A DNA stretch of 64,000 nucleotides from Aliiglaciecola sp. M165 (lineage in GTDB: Bacteria > Pseudomonadota > Gammaproteobacteria > Enterobacterales > Alteromonadaceae), in contig NZ_VKKH01000001.1 of NCBI RefSeq assembly GCF_007197995.1, positions 372,001 through 436,000 on the forward strand, read 5' to 3'. Under the pieces are notes generated by a model. That model ran no database searches and was not told where the DNA came from. It saw nothing but the letters and a program-made list of their open reading frames with translations. The position numbers and the translations under genes are program-made. Below are positions 27,055-37,540 of this stretch, piece after piece. The first letter of the stretch is position 1. Every line of letters starts with the position of its first letter.

Positions 27055-28218
27055 ATGAATAACCCTTGGATAAAAGCACTATTATTTTTTGTTGTTGTCG
27101 GTATCGGCTTTGGCGGCATGATGGCAGTTGGCGCTTCTGGCGGAAACGAAGAAGAAAGAGAGGAAGTTGATACTAGACCTATCGTTAGAGTTGAATCTGC
27201 GGAATCAATGGACTATCAAGTTCTTATTCATAGTTTTGGCGAAGTCACACCTCTGGAAAGCACCAATTTGTCCGCACAAGTATCGGGTGAAGTTACCAGT
27301 TGGAACCCTAAATTTGTGGCCGGTGGACTGGTTAAGCGTGGTGAAGTCTTATTTAGTATAGAACGAGACACCTACGAAGCCGCATTGCTGCAAGCTGAGG
27401 CAGAATTGTCCCAGGCACAAGCGAATTTAATCGAAGAACAGGCGCGAGCTGAAGTTGCAAAACGCGAAGCAAAAAACCTTCCTGCAAATCAGGTTAGCGA
27501 TTTGTATTTGAGAAAGCCGCAACTACTCAGTGCTAAAGCATCGCTCAAGTCCGCTGAGGCGCGACTTAAAATCGCCCAACGAGATTTAGACGATTGTGAA
27601 ATCAGAGCACCTTATGATGCGTTGGTTGTCTCTCGAGAGATTGGTGTCGGAGAGTTTGTCAATCGTGGTGCTCCTGTGGGAATTATCAATAGTATCGAAA
27701 AAGCTGAAATTCATTTTCCAATTGCTGGGTTTGATAGTGCCTTTTTGCCTTCTACTTTGGAAAACCAAGAAGCCATTGTTATTAACAAGGGCGTTAAAAC
27801 ATTTAGCCGCGTAGGTGAAATCTCTCGTGATTTAGGGGTTATCGATCAAAGCACACGAATGAGCCAACTAGTCGTCACGGTCAATGATCCATATGGATTA
27901 AACGAAAATTTACCTGCACTGAAATTTGGCAGCTATGTAGAAGTAAACATCTCAGGGCAAACACTACAGAACGTGTATCGCCTACCTCAGGATTTAGTCA
28001 CTAATCGCATCGTTTGGGTAGTCGGCGACGACAACAAGTTGGTGCCTAAACCTGTAGAAATTATTCGCGAAGAAGGCGCTCATTTTATTGTCAGCAGTGG
28101 TATTAGTGAAAACGACAAAGTTGTTGTGACTGTGCCTGAATACCCTCAAAGAGGGATGGAAGTGCGTCTTTCTACTGAAGTAGAAGATGACGCATTAGTC
28201 GCACAACAGCCTAACTAA
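27055..28218 (+). CDS. RND periplasmic adaptor (HlyD/AcrA family)
   Basis: 387 residues with an uncleaved N-terminal membrane helix (IKALLFFVVVGIGFGGMMAV), then an acidic linker. The lipoyl domain follows (SAQVSGEVTSWNPKFVAGG, return CEIRAPYDALVVSREIGVG) around a coiled hairpin (about 105-170, Ala/Glu-rich), then barrel and membrane-proximal domains. Unlike the adaptor at 11020 it is not a lipoprotein. The transporter gene starts 13 bp downstream. Confidence 0.92.
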   Translation: MNNPWIKALLFFVVVGIGFGGMMAVGASGGNEEEREEVDTRPIVRVESAESMDYQVLIHSFGEVTPLESTNLSAQVSGEVTSWNPKFVAGGLVKRGEVLFSIERDTYEAALLQAEAELSQAQANLIEEQARAEVAKREAKNLPANQVSDLYLRKPQLLSAKASLKSAEARLKIAQRDLDDCEIRAPYDALVVSREIGVGEFVNRGAPVGIINSIEKAEIHFPIAGFDSAFLPSTLENQEAIVINKGVKTFSRVGEISRDLGVIDQSTRMSQLVVTVNDPYGLNENLPALKFGSYVEVNISGQTLQNVYRLPQDLVTNRIVWVVGDDNKLVPKPVEIIREEGAHFIVSSGISENDKVVVTVPEYPQRGMEVRLSTEVEDDALVAQQPN

Positions 28219-28231
28219 TAGGTCACAGCTC

Positions 28232-31200
28232 ATGACGACTGAAACAAAACAAACCGGACTCATTGCATACTTTGCAAATAACTCTGTAGCGGCCAACTTA
28301 TTGATGGGCTTTATCATCATCATGGGCATCATCAGCTACTTTACTATCCAACGTCAAATGTTCCCCAATATTGAGATTAACTACATCAATATTGAAGCTA
28401 ATTACCGCGGTGCGTCACCTCAAGAAATTGAGGAAGGCATCATGGTGAAAGTGGAAGAAGCATTAAAAGATGTAACCGAAATCAAAAAGATTTGGGCCCG
28501 ATCATTCCGTAACAGTGGACGGGTAACCCTTGAAATCAATCCCGATGAAGATCTTACCGACGTGCTCGATAAGGTTAAACTCAGGGTGGATGGCATAGCG
28601 ACCTTTCCTGCTGACATGGAACCACTCACCATTTCACAGGTGGAATTTAATCAAGACGTGATTGAAATGTCTTTGGTAGGGGATTTACCCCTGACAGAGC
28701 TTAAACCCGTGGCGAAACAGGTAGAAGATGAATTGCTGCAGTTGGGCAACGTTTCGTTGGTCAATCTCGATGCGCCCGATGACGAAATCGCGATCGAAAT
28801 TCAACCTGGTGAACTGCGCAAATATAATCTCACGCTGGATGAGGTGACGCGTGCCATCCGTCGTTATTCGGCAAACTTTTCCGCCGGTCAGTTGCGCACT
28901 GACTCAGGCATTATCTCAGTACGTGTAGAAAATCAGTCTTACAATGGTGATGAATTTAGACGCATTCCCATAAAAATTGGTAACAATGGCTCGCGGGTAA
29001 TGCTCAGTGACGTTGCTATCATCAAAGATGGTTTTACAGAAGGCGAACGTTACTTCAAGTATTCAGGAAAAAATGCAATTTTCCTTTCAGTAAAAGCTAC
29101 CAAAGAACAAAACATGGTACCCGTTGCCCAATCGGTAAAGGATTTTATTGCTCAGCGTAATGAAACCCTTCCCGACGGCATGGAGCTGAAAATCTTGGTA
29201 GATATGACCTTCTACCTCAATGCTCGCTTGGACATGATGTTGTCTAATCTATTCCAAGGCGCGATCTTGGTTGCGCTCATGTTGACCGTATTTTTGCGTT
29301 TCAGGTTAGCGCTTTGGGTGATGGTTGGTTTACCTGTGTGCTTCCTGGGCGCAGTGATGTCAATGAGTCTGTTTGGGATCAGTATTAATATTCTGTCGCT
29401 GTTTGCGTTCATTATGGTGTTGGGTATCGTGGTAGATGATGCCATAGTCATTGGTGAGGCGGCCTACACCGAGGTCGAGAAAAAAGGCGGAGGCGTTGAA
29501 AATGTCGTCCGCGGTGCTCGGCGAGTCGCGGTACCCGCAACCTTTGGTGTCCTGACAACCATTGCAGTGTTTGCTCCTTTTACCCAATCAAGTGGTCCAG
29601 AGGGCGCATTTTTCTACAACATAGCCACCGTTGTCATATTCTGTCTGATCTTTAGCTTAGTCGAATCTAAACTTATTTTGCCCGCTCATTTGGCGCATAC
29701 AAATTTTAAACCCATTAAAGAAGGCAGTTGGCGTGATCGTTTCAACAAGCGCTTCTTTGGATTTGTTAACGGCACTTATCGTAATTTTGTTGCAAAATGT
29801 ACCGAATTTAGATGGGTAGTTTTAGGTTTCTTCATTGCTATGTTACTCATTGCCTTTGGCTTGATCCAAGCCAATCATGTACGCATGGTACCCACACCTA
29901 AAGTCCCCCACGATTTCCCCGACATTCGCATTGAAATGAATGAGAACGTCTCTGACGCGGCAACAATCGAAGCACTACAAACTATCGAAGGCGTTGTTAA
30001 TCGCATTGAACGCGACATCGTAGAAGAGTACGGCTCGGGTATGATCAAAGACATGCTGGTGTTTAACCAGGGGCGCACAAGTGGTCGTCTTGTCATCCCC
30101 CTTGTGGATGAAGAAGAGCGCCATTTTGATACCTTCGAACTAGCACGACGCTGGAGACAGGCCATACCGGAAATCCCCGGCATGCGTTCGTTCACAGTGC
30201 GAGATGATGTGAATGGTGGCGGTGATGACGGTGATTTTGGTTACTTACTGTACGGTTCAGACATCAATACTCTTAATGCTGCGGGACGTGCATTTATTGA
30301 TATGTTGCAGCAAGAAAAGGGATTGTTTGACGTCAGTTCGACCATCGACCCAGCTAGCAAAGAAATTCAGATGACCCTATTACCTGTTGCTTACGATTTG
30401 GGCTTAGATTTGGCCACAATCGCTAATCAGGTAGGCGCAAGCTTCTTCGGTGGCGAAGCACAACGTGTGATCCGTAACGGCGAAGAAGTTCGAGTGATGG
30501 TGCGCTATCCAAGACTCACCAGAGAGCGCTTTGCGGAACTCAAATACACGGTAGTTACCACGCCAGGTGGGCGTGAAGTAATGCTTGGTGATGTAGTTCA
30601 GCTCGATGAGAAGCCCGGTATTAGCTACATCCGCCGAGAGGGTGGCTATCGCAGCGTTTATGTCTGGGGGGCCATCGATGAAGAAGCGGTTGAACCCAAT
30701 GAAGTGGTTGAGAATATAAAAGAGAACTTGCTGCCTGACCTTCAAGCCAAGTTCCCTGGTGTGAAAACCGAGCTGGGTGGTGCCATAGAGGAACAGCAAT
30801 CTCAGCAAAATGAACAACTGCTGTTTTTTGTTGCGGGTATCATCATGATGTATATCCTGCTGGCCGTGCCATTGAAAAGTTATTCTCAGCCATGGATGAT
30901 TCTGATGGTTATTCCATTTAGTTTCACCGGGGCAATCTGGGGCCATTTCTTCTTCGGTGTAGACATTAGCATGATGTCGACATTTGGCTTGATTGCCGCG
31001 GCAGGGGTTGTGATCAACGACTCGCTGTTAATGACCGACTATGTCAATCAACGGCGAAAAGAAGGTTATCATGTCAAAGAAGCGGTTTTAGACGCTGGTT
31101 GTGCGCGTTTTAGAGCCATTACCCTGACGTCAATCACCACCTTCGCTGGGGTGTTACCCATCATGTTTGAAACCAGTTTGCAGGCTAGATTCGTCATTCC

Positions 31201-31381
31201 AATGGCCATAGCACTGGGCTTCTCGGTACTTTACGCGACGATTGTGACCCTTATTCTTGTCCCTTCTATGTATCTCATCATTGAAGATATCAAGCGTCCA
31301 TTTAGATGGCTTATCAACAAGGTAAAAAACCGCAAAAGCGGAAGTTTACCGGTATCTGTGTCAATAGATGCCGATGCGTAA
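28232..31381 (+). CDS. RND efflux transporter permease
   Basis: 1049 residues, 12 membrane helices with two large periplasmic loops. It starts MTTETKQTGLIAYFANNSVA. The TM4 acidic pair is in GIVVDDAIVIGEAAY, and TM10 has GVVINDSLLMTDYV instead of the Lys-containing form of the AcrB group, so it belongs to a different branch from the pump at 7835-11005. Substrates unknown. It is the second gene of a two-gene operon with no outer-membrane partner. Confidence 0.93.
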   Translation: MTTETKQTGLIAYFANNSVAANLLMGFIIIMGIISYFTIQRQMFPNIEINYINIEANYRGASPQEIEEGIMVKVEEALKDVTEIKKIWARSFRNSGRVTLEINPDEDLTDVLDKVKLRVDGIATFPADMEPLTISQVEFNQDVIEMSLVGDLPLTELKPVAKQVEDELLQLGNVSLVNLDAPDDEIAIEIQPGELRKYNLTLDEVTRAIRRYSANFSAGQLRTDSGIISVRVENQSYNGDEFRRIPIKIGNNGSRVMLSDVAIIKDGFTEGERYFKYSGKNAIFLSVKATKEQNMVPVAQSVKDFIAQRNETLPDGMELKILVDMTFYLNARLDMMLSNLFQGAILVALMLTVFLRFRLALWVMVGLPVCFLGAVMSMSLFGISINILSLFAFIMVLGIVVDDAIVIGEAAYTEVEKKGGGVENVVRGARRVAVPATFGVLTTIAVFAPFTQSSGPEGAFFYNIATVVIFCLIFSLVESKLILPAHLAHTNFKPIKEGSWRDRFNKRFFGFVNGTYRNFVAKCTEFRWVVLGFFIAMLLIAFGLIQANHVRMVPTPKVPHDFPDIRIEMNENVSDAATIEALQTIEGVVNRIERDIVEEYGSGMIKDMLVFNQGRTSGRLVIPLVDEEERHFDTFELARRWRQAIPEIPGMRSFTVRDDVNGGGDDGDFGYLLYGSDINTLNAAGRAFIDMLQQEKGLFDVSSTIDPASKEIQMTLLPVAYDLGLDLATIANQVGASFFGGEAQRVIRNGEEVRVMVRYPRLTRERFAELKYTVVTTPGGREVMLGDVVQLDEKPGISYIRREGGYRSVYVWGAIDEEAVEPNEVVENIKENLLPDLQAKFPGVKTELGGAIEEQQSQQNEQLLFFVAGIIMMYILLAVPLKSYSQPWMILMVIPFSFTGAIWGHFFFGVDISMMSTFGLIAAAGVVINDSLLMTDYVNQRRKEGYHVKEAVLDAGCARFRAITLTSITTFAGVLPIMFETSLQARFVIPMAIALGFSVLYATIVTLILVPSMYLIIEDIKRPFRWLINKVKNRKSGSLPVSVSIDADA

Positions 31382-31410
31382 TCAATAGAATAACCTAGAC
31401 CATGTCCATT

Positions 31411-31434
31411 GCCGGTCAGCAAAATCTGACCGGC
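31411..31434. terminator. Hairpin between convergent RND operons
   Basis: Perfect 9-bp GC-rich arms GCCGGTCAG / CTGACCGGC with a 6-nt loop lie midway between two convergent stops. Neither side has a T run, so Rho-independent activity is doubtful; it may act as a shared transcript-end structure. Confidence 0.5.
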
Positions 31435-31463
31435 ACTCCACTATCCAACCCGTTTTCAAAGAA

Positions 31464-34400
31464 TTACTGCATTGGTATTTGTCTTTTTCGCCAGAGCAAG
31501 TACACAACAGGAAGGATAAATAGAGACAACAGCAACGCACTTGCCATTCCACCCACCATAGGCGCAGCTATTCTGCTCATTACCTCTGAACCTGTACCGT
31601 CACCGTATAAAACCGGCAGCAACCCCAAAATAACCGTTAGAACAGTCATGAAAATAGGACGAACTCTTTGCGACGCTCCCTGGCTTATGGAATCAATAAT
31701 CTCTTGTTCTGTGTAAGACACTTTTTTGGTTTGCAACAATTCTTCATAGGATTGATTCAAATAAACGATCATCAATACACCAATTTCAACAGCCACTCCG
31801 GCAAGGGCAATGAATCCGACACCCACTGCAACAGACAAGTTAAAGCCTTCTAGATGCAGGAGCCCAATCCCACCAATCAATGCGAAAGGCAAGGTGATGA
31901 TAATGATCAGCACTTCGGCGATACTGCGAAAATTAACGTACAACAAAAAAACAATCAGCACTAACGTGAGAGGAACCACATAGGTCAACTTTTCTTTTGC
32001 TCGTTCAATGTACTCGTATTGCCCTGCCCAGTTGAGACTATAACCAGGCGGCATATCTAACGATTGTGCTAAGCGCTTTTTCGCATTTTCAACATAGTTC
32101 CCCACGTCGATGTTTTGAGTATCAATGTACGTCCAGCCATTTATTCGCGCATTTTCACTTTTAATCCCTGGCGGCCCGTCTTCAATATAAACATTGGCAA
32201 CATCAGCCAGTGCGATGCGCTGACCACTAGGCGTGACGACAGGCAACATTTCTAAGGCCTCGGGGGAATCACGATAGGCCTGCGGGTAACGTAAATTAAC
32301 CGGGTAGCGCTCCAAGCCTTCGACAGTGTGGGTGATATTCATTCCGCCGATTGCTGTCGCGACAACTTGCTGCACATCACTAATATTCAAGCCATAACGC
32401 GCTGCTTTGTCTCGGTCTATATCTACTTTTATGTATCTGCCCCCCACGACGCGCTCAGAGTATACCGACGCGGTGCCGGGCATATCAGAAAGAATCGTTT
32501 CTATGTCTTGACCAATTTTTTGAATGACATTTAAATCTGCCCCAGCGATTTTGATCCCAACAGGGGTCTTGATACCAGTCGCCAACATGTCGATTCGCGT
32601 TTTGATTGGCATTACCCATGCGTTTGTCAAACCAGGGATCTTCACCACAGCATCTAGTTCTTCGCGGAGTTTTTCAGTTGTCAGCCCCTCTCGCCATTTA
32701 TCTTTGGGTTTGAGTTGAATGAAGGTTTCAATCATGGTTAGCGGTGCCGGATCGGTTGCTGTTTCAGCTCGGCCAATTTTGCCAAACACGTTTTGAACCT
32801 CTGGGATCGTGTATATGAGCTTATCGGTTTGTTGCAAAAGCTCTCGTGCCTTACCGATAGACAAGCCAGCATAAGTGGTGGGCATATACATCAAATCGCC
32901 TTCATCAAGAGGAGGAATAAATTCCGTTCCCATGTTTTTCAGCGGTAGAAAGCCAAGCCAACAAATAATTACCGCCATAAAAATCGTGCTTTTGGGAAAA
33001 CGCAAAACGACGCTTAACAACGGCAAGTAAATAGCTTTTATCCATCGATTTATCGGGTTCTTATCCTCGCTGAGTATTTTGCCTTTTACAAAATAGCCCA
33101 TTAGCACCGGGATAAGCGTTACCGCTATCCCTGCTGATGCCGCCATCGCATAAGTTTTTGTATAAGCCAAAGGTGAAAACATCTTGCCTTCCTGAGCCTC
33201 TAAAATGAATACAGGCAGAAAACTTACGGTGATAATAAGTAAGCTGTAAAAAAGTGCAGGGCCGACTTCGGAAGCGGCTTTACCGACGATTTCCCAACGG
33301 TTTTTATCATTGATGGGGGTTTTTAACATGTGTTTGTGCATGTTTTCTATGAGCACAATTGCCCCATCTGTCATCGCTCCGATGGCAATTGCAATACCGC
33401 CTAGTGACATAATGTTGGCGTTGATGCCCTGGAAGTACATTATCGTAAACGCTACTAAAATCCCTAAAGGTAAGCTCACCACAGCGACCAATGCGGAACG
33501 AAGATGGAACAAAAACAACGCACATATCAGCGCAACGATGGCGATTTCGCTTAAGAGTTTTGACCAAAGATTGTCGACAGCGCGTTTGATCAAGTCAGAG
33601 CGGTCATAAACCGTCACCACTTCAACGCCTTCTGGCAGACTCGACTGTAATGAGGCCAACTTAGCTTTTACTCCGTCTATGGTTTTTTGCGCATTCTCAC
33701 CATAGCGCATCACCACAATGCCACCAGCAACCTCCCCCTCACCATTGAGTTCGGCTATGCCACGGCGCATTTGTGGGCCTAACCTGACGTCAGCCACATC
33801 TCGCAGCTGCAATGCCGTGCCTTGGTCGTTAATACCTAATGGCACTGATTCTATGTCTTCAATGCCTTTGAAGTAGCCCGTGGCAGTCACCATATATTCC
33901 GCCTCAGCCATTTCGATGACCGAAGCGCCTACCTCCTGGTTTCCTTTACGAATGGCGGTTTGGATCAGGCTTAACGGTATGCCAAAAGCGCGTAATTTGT
34001 CGGGATCTATATTGACTTGGTACTGTTTAACCATACCGCCCACAGAGGCGACTTCTGATACACCATCAACAGTTTGCAACTCAAATTTTAGAAACCAGTC
34101 CTGAATGGAACGCAATTGGCTGATGTCGTGCTTACCCGTACGGTCTACTAGCGCATACAGAAATACCCAACCTACACCTGATGCATCAGGCCCCAGTTGT
34201 GGCTTAGCCGTTGCTGGCAGGTTTGAAGCGACTTGGGACAAGTACTCTAACACGCGGCTACGAGCCCAATATAGATCGGTGCCGTCTTCAAAAATCACGT
34301 AGACATAAGAATCCCCAAAGAATGAAAAACCTCTCACTGTCTTTGCGCCTGGCACTGAAAGCATAGCGGTGGTAATAGGATAAGTGACCTGATCTTCCAC

Positions 34401-34577
34401 CACCTTGGGTGACTGCCCTGGATAGGAAGTTTTCACAATCACTTGGATATCGGACAGGTCTGGGATTGCATCAACCGGCGTATTTTTAACGGAATACACA
34501 CCAACAGCGATTAAAAACAATGTCGCCAGCAACACTAAAAAGCGATTTTTAATCGACCACAGGATCACACTGACCAT
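31464..34577 (-). CDS. cusA: Cus-type heavy-metal RND transporter
   Basis: 1037 residues, heavy-metal efflux (HME) RND protein exporting Cu(I)/Ag(I) or related metals. HME hallmarks: TPVDAIPDLSDIQVIVKT near the start, GAMTDGAIVLIENMHKH in TM4 (family GAM-x-D-A/G), and Met-bearing porter segments LTMIETFIQLKPK and RIDMLATGIKTPVGIK as in CusA. The end, GTGSEVMSRIAAPMVGGM, is also typical. Copper/silver is favoured over Co/Zn/Cd by the CusA-like sequence and the Cus-style operon. Its start is 2 bp after the adaptor stop. Confidence 0.92.
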   Translation of the reverse strand: MVSVILWSIKNRFLVLLATLFLIAVGVYSVKNTPVDAIPDLSDIQVIVKTSYPGQSPKVVEDQVTYPITTAMLSVPGAKTVRGFSFFGDSYVYVIFEDGTDLYWARSRVLEYLSQVASNLPATAKPQLGPDASGVGWVFLYALVDRTGKHDISQLRSIQDWFLKFELQTVDGVSEVASVGGMVKQYQVNIDPDKLRAFGIPLSLIQTAIRKGNQEVGASVIEMAEAEYMVTATGYFKGIEDIESVPLGINDQGTALQLRDVADVRLGPQMRRGIAELNGEGEVAGGIVVMRYGENAQKTIDGVKAKLASLQSSLPEGVEVVTVYDRSDLIKRAVDNLWSKLLSEIAIVALICALFLFHLRSALVAVVSLPLGILVAFTIMYFQGINANIMSLGGIAIAIGAMTDGAIVLIENMHKHMLKTPINDKNRWEIVGKAASEVGPALFYSLLIITVSFLPVFILEAQEGKMFSPLAYTKTYAMAASAGIAVTLIPVLMGYFVKGKILSEDKNPINRWIKAIYLPLLSVVLRFPKSTIFMAVIICWLGFLPLKNMGTEFIPPLDEGDLMYMPTTYAGLSIGKARELLQQTDKLIYTIPEVQNVFGKIGRAETATDPAPLTMIETFIQLKPKDKWREGLTTEKLREELDAVVKIPGLTNAWVMPIKTRIDMLATGIKTPVGIKIAGADLNVIQKIGQDIETILSDMPGTASVYSERVVGGRYIKVDIDRDKAARYGLNISDVQQVVATAIGGMNITHTVEGLERYPVNLRYPQAYRDSPEALEMLPVVTPSGQRIALADVANVYIEDGPPGIKSENARINGWTYIDTQNIDVGNYVENAKKRLAQSLDMPPGYSLNWAGQYEYIERAKEKLTYVVPLTLVLIVFLLYVNFRSIAEVLIIIITLPFALIGGIGLLHLEGFNLSVAVGVGFIALAGVAVEIGVLMIVYLNQSYEELLQTKKVSYTEQEIIDSISQGASQRVRPIFMTVLTVILGLLPVLYGDGTGSEVMSRIAAPMVGGMASALLLSLFILPVVYLLWRKRQIPMQ

Positions 34578-34579
34578 AA

Positions 34580-36085
34580 CTATTTCACTCCCGACAATTC
34601 GATGGGCGTGAGCTCCACAATGACAAAATCGCCCTCGCGTATCTCGAAAGTAAAGCGGATGATTGTGACATTTTCTATGCTTCCAATGTCAATACTTTCA
34701 CTTAGGTAAAAGTCCATGGTCGCTGGTCCCCGCCCCCATTTTTCGATAGCTCCTCGGGTAATATTTATCAAGCGATTTGAGAGATCGATTGTGTTTATCT
34801 CGCCCTCCACCGTTGCTGTTGGGAAAACATCAGGATCGTCTGATGCTTCGGACTCGTTGGGCATTGCGCTCATCCGCAAAAAGTCCGAATGGATGCTGCT
34901 CTCAGAGTCCAGTAAAAACTGTGCTGAAATGACCACTTCATCGCCTTCTTTTAAGCCCGACAAAATTTGTGCTTTGCCCGCTCTGACAAACCCTAAGTTG
35001 ACCTCTACAGACTTAAACTCTCCATCACCCAACGCCAGTACTACGCGATCCTGGCTGCCTGTGCGAATAACAGCCTCTTTGGGAATAATGAGCGAAGGAT
35101 CTTGCTGTTCTACATGAATAATAATTTGCGCAAACATATTCGGTTTCAGCTGCCTGTCTTGATTGTCAAAACGCAGTCGCGCACGCAGTGTCCGAGTCTG
35201 TTCGTCTAGATTTGGGTAAATATAGTCAACTAATCCCTGCCATTGCCGCCCAGGAAGGTAATCCATCGTCATGGTCACTTGCTGACCGACCTTTACTTGG
35301 CCAGCCATACGCTCTAACACTTCCGTCTCGACCCACACATCATCTAAGGACGCTATCGACATTAACGTCTTGTCGGGTTTAACATAAAACCCCTCTCGAA
35401 TATTCAAATTATCAACGACGCCTGTTTGAGGTGCATAAAAAGTGATGGACTGCATCACTTGTCGATTTCGTTGCAATTGCGCAATTGCCTGTTGTGGCAT
35501 TTGCAATGCTTTCAACCTGCCGATCGCTGCTTCAGTCAATGTCTCGCTTTTACGGCTCGCTGCAAGCAGAAACTCTTCTTGTGCATTGACCAACTGGGGC
35601 GAATAAAGTGTGTACAGTGGCTGATCTTTTGTGACTTTTTCACCCGCAGAATTAACAAAAATTGCATCCACCCACCCTTCTGCCCGGGGGTGAATATGGA
35701 TAAGCTTATCTTGGTTGTATTTCACGTAACCGACGGTTTTAATCGGTAAACTAAGCCTTTGTTTACTTGCAGTTTGTGTTCTAACGCCCAGATTATTCAC
35801 CACACTCGGATTAATTTTAACTGTGCCTGGTGACAAATCCTTGGCGGGCTCTTCGTAGACTGGAACCAAATCCATTCCCATAGGCGACTTACCTGGCCGG
35901 TCTCTACGAAAGTTTGCATCCATGGGTGCAACCCAGTACAGAGGCTTCTTCCCATTTTCAGATACGTCAGTATGTGTTGCTGTTTTGGGATTCAATAACC
36001 AAGTGAGCGCCGCGCCAATACCTATCCCAATTGCTAGTGCAGCGAACAACACCAACTTGGTTGTTTTATTGTTATCGACAGGCAT
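34580..36085 (-). CDS. cusB: Cus-type adaptor with N-terminal metal-binding and C-terminal CusF-like domains
   Basis: 501 residues. N-terminal anchor helix (about 10-30). A heavy-metal-binding domain follows (YWVAPMDANFRRDRPGKSPM, then GMDLVPVY), then barrel-sandwich/hairpin adaptor domains (about 90-390). The C-terminal ~75 residues (about 425-498) look like a fused CusF domain (GEINTIDLSNRLINITRGAI, then GPATMDFYL). CusF normally binds Cu(I) with His, Trp and two Met; here only the Met of ATMDF is clear, so this domain seems degenerate. It sits between cusC-like and cusA-like genes with 1-2 bp gaps. Confidence 0.9.
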   Translation of the reverse strand: MPVDNNKTTKLVLFAALAIGIGIGAALTWLLNPKTATHTDVSENGKKPLYWVAPMDANFRRDRPGKSPMGMDLVPVYEEPAKDLSPGTVKINPSVVNNLGVRTQTASKQRLSLPIKTVGYVKYNQDKLIHIHPRAEGWVDAIFVNSAGEKVTKDQPLYTLYSPQLVNAQEEFLLAASRKSETLTEAAIGRLKALQMPQQAIAQLQRNRQVMQSITFYAPQTGVVDNLNIREGFYVKPDKTLMSIASLDDVWVETEVLERMAGQVKVGQQVTMTMDYLPGRQWQGLVDYIYPNLDEQTRTLRARLRFDNQDRQLKPNMFAQIIIHVEQQDPSLIIPKEAVIRTGSQDRVVLALGDGEFKSVEVNLGFVRAGKAQILSGLKEGDEVVISAQFLLDSESSIHSDFLRMSAMPNESEASDDPDVFPTATVEGEINTIDLSNRLINITRGAIEKWGRGPATMDFYLSESIDIGSIENVTIIRFTFEIREGDFVIVELTPIELSGVK

Positions 36086-36086
36086 G

Positions 36087-37436
36087 TTATTGGCCCTCCA
36101 ATAGATTTATATTTTCGTTTCCTGGTTCCATTGATACGTGGCCCAAGTAATAAAGTAAGTGCTTACGCACTTTATATATTTCGATTCTTATATTTATCAT
36201 TGCCAGCCGTCCATTGAGTTCAGCGATTTTGGCTTGCATCACTTCCGAAAAAGGTTTGTCGTCGCTTGTGTATGCCGTCAAGCTTGCCTCAGCTTGTTGC
36301 CTCAATTGAGGCAAAATGTCAGTTTGGTAACCATTGAAGCGTTCTATCAGGCGAGAATGTTTTGAAATAAGCACGTTAAGTTGAGAGATCATTTGTCGGA
36401 TCATCAGTCTTTTCTGAGTTTCGATAGCGGCAGATTGATGTTTGGCAGACTGAATTTGACCATCTTGTTGCTGTGTGCCAAAAATTGGCATTTCCAAGCT
36501 TACTCCGATTGAAAAGAAGTCTGCCCGGCTCTGGCCTAATTGATTATCCTGGCGATAACTGTAACTGGCATCAAGCGCCCATTTTGGCCGATAAGCCTGT
36601 TGAGCGATTTCAATGGACGTTTTGCTTGCGGTAATCTTTTGTTGTAACGCCTGTATTGCTGGGTGCGTCATCAAAAAGCCCGAAACGAGTCGAGTGTCTA
36701 AATGAGCTGATTGGGTCAAGACCTGTGGGAAGGGAATCTCTAAGGGTGCGTCGGGAAAAACAATGTCTACGTCTTGTAGGTTTGCATCGTCCATTAGCCA
36801 CAGACTCAAATTAGCAATTGACGCATCGCGCTGCTCTCGCAGTATCAAAAGTCTGTCGTTAAGTTTAGAAACCTCTAACTTGGCCCTGATAACATCGTCC
36901 TGCCGGGTATTTCCTTGAGCTGAGGAATATTGCGCTTCTACCGTTGAAGCAAGCTGTTCGAAAAGCCCTCTATCTTCTTCCAACACAGAAAGACTTAACT
37001 GAGCTCCGTAACCCTCTAACCACAATTGTGCGACTTTGGCAGCCACGTTGGCTTGACGGTCATCGCTGAGATAAGGGTATTGGCTCGCCATTGCCAAAAG
37101 CTGTTGCCGCTTCAGTTCTGCACTTTGTCCTCGATTAAACGCCTGTGATATGCCGATTCGCGCTTGTGTCATGGGTTCTTGGTCCAATGCAAACCCGTCA
37201 GTTGGCATATTCAGCAATCCAAAGGACAATTTAGGATCAGGCAAAGTGTTGACGGACTCACTTTGCGCAGTGAGTGCTTTTTGAGTTAGCCCATTAGAAT
37301 GTTGCCACGGGTCAATCGTCACAGCTCTTTCGATAGCTTGGTCAAGAGTACGAATAGTAATTTGTGCGTTAGCTGTAACAGCTGTTAATGCAGTCACACA
37401 GGCTACAAAAATAAGTTTAAAACCTTTAATAAACAT
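36087..37436 (-). CDS. cusC: TolC-family outer-membrane efflux protein, CusC-like
   Basis: 449 residues with a signal peptide (about 1-24, ANAQ) and two OEP repeats rich in long helices with heptad character (about 50-250, 260-440), the TolC alpha-barrel pattern. It precedes cusB and cusA in one operon and so supplies the outer-membrane channel for metal export. It has no lipobox, unlike E. coli CusC. It could perhaps also serve the two RND pumps nearby that lack a channel gene; this is speculative. Confidence 0.87.
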   Translation of the reverse strand: MFIKGFKLIFVACVTALTAVTANAQITIRTLDQAIERAVTIDPWQHSNGLTQKALTAQSESVNTLPDPKLSFGLLNMPTDGFALDQEPMTQARIGISQAFNRGQSAELKRQQLLAMASQYPYLSDDRQANVAAKVAQLWLEGYGAQLSLSVLEEDRGLFEQLASTVEAQYSSAQGNTRQDDVIRAKLEVSKLNDRLLILREQRDASIANLSLWLMDDANLQDVDIVFPDAPLEIPFPQVLTQSAHLDTRLVSGFLMTHPAIQALQQKITASKTSIEIAQQAYRPKWALDASYSYRQDNQLGQSRADFFSIGVSLEMPIFGTQQQDGQIQSAKHQSAAIETQKRLMIRQMISQLNVLISKHSRLIERFNGYQTDILPQLRQQAEASLTAYTSDDKPFSEVMQAKIAELNGRLAMINIRIEIYKVRKHLLYYLGHVSMEPGNENINLLEGQ

Positions 37437-37540
37437 TGCTTTATCTCAAGAGAAATCACTGCACCATGCAGCGTAAAAAAAAACAACTTCAAAACACGCA
37501 CAGGTCACCTGTGACGAATTTCAGACGGATCTATCTTGGG

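Noticed and set aside
30404-30946. 180-residue minus-strand ORF within the RND transporter gene
   Set aside because: Antisense to a conserved porter domain; its composition is a codon mirror and it has no recognisable domain.
7835-36085. A single efflux island acquired by transfer
   Set aside because: The three RND systems belong to different branches, lie on different strands and are separated by metabolic genes; no mobile-element ends or tRNA sites flank them.
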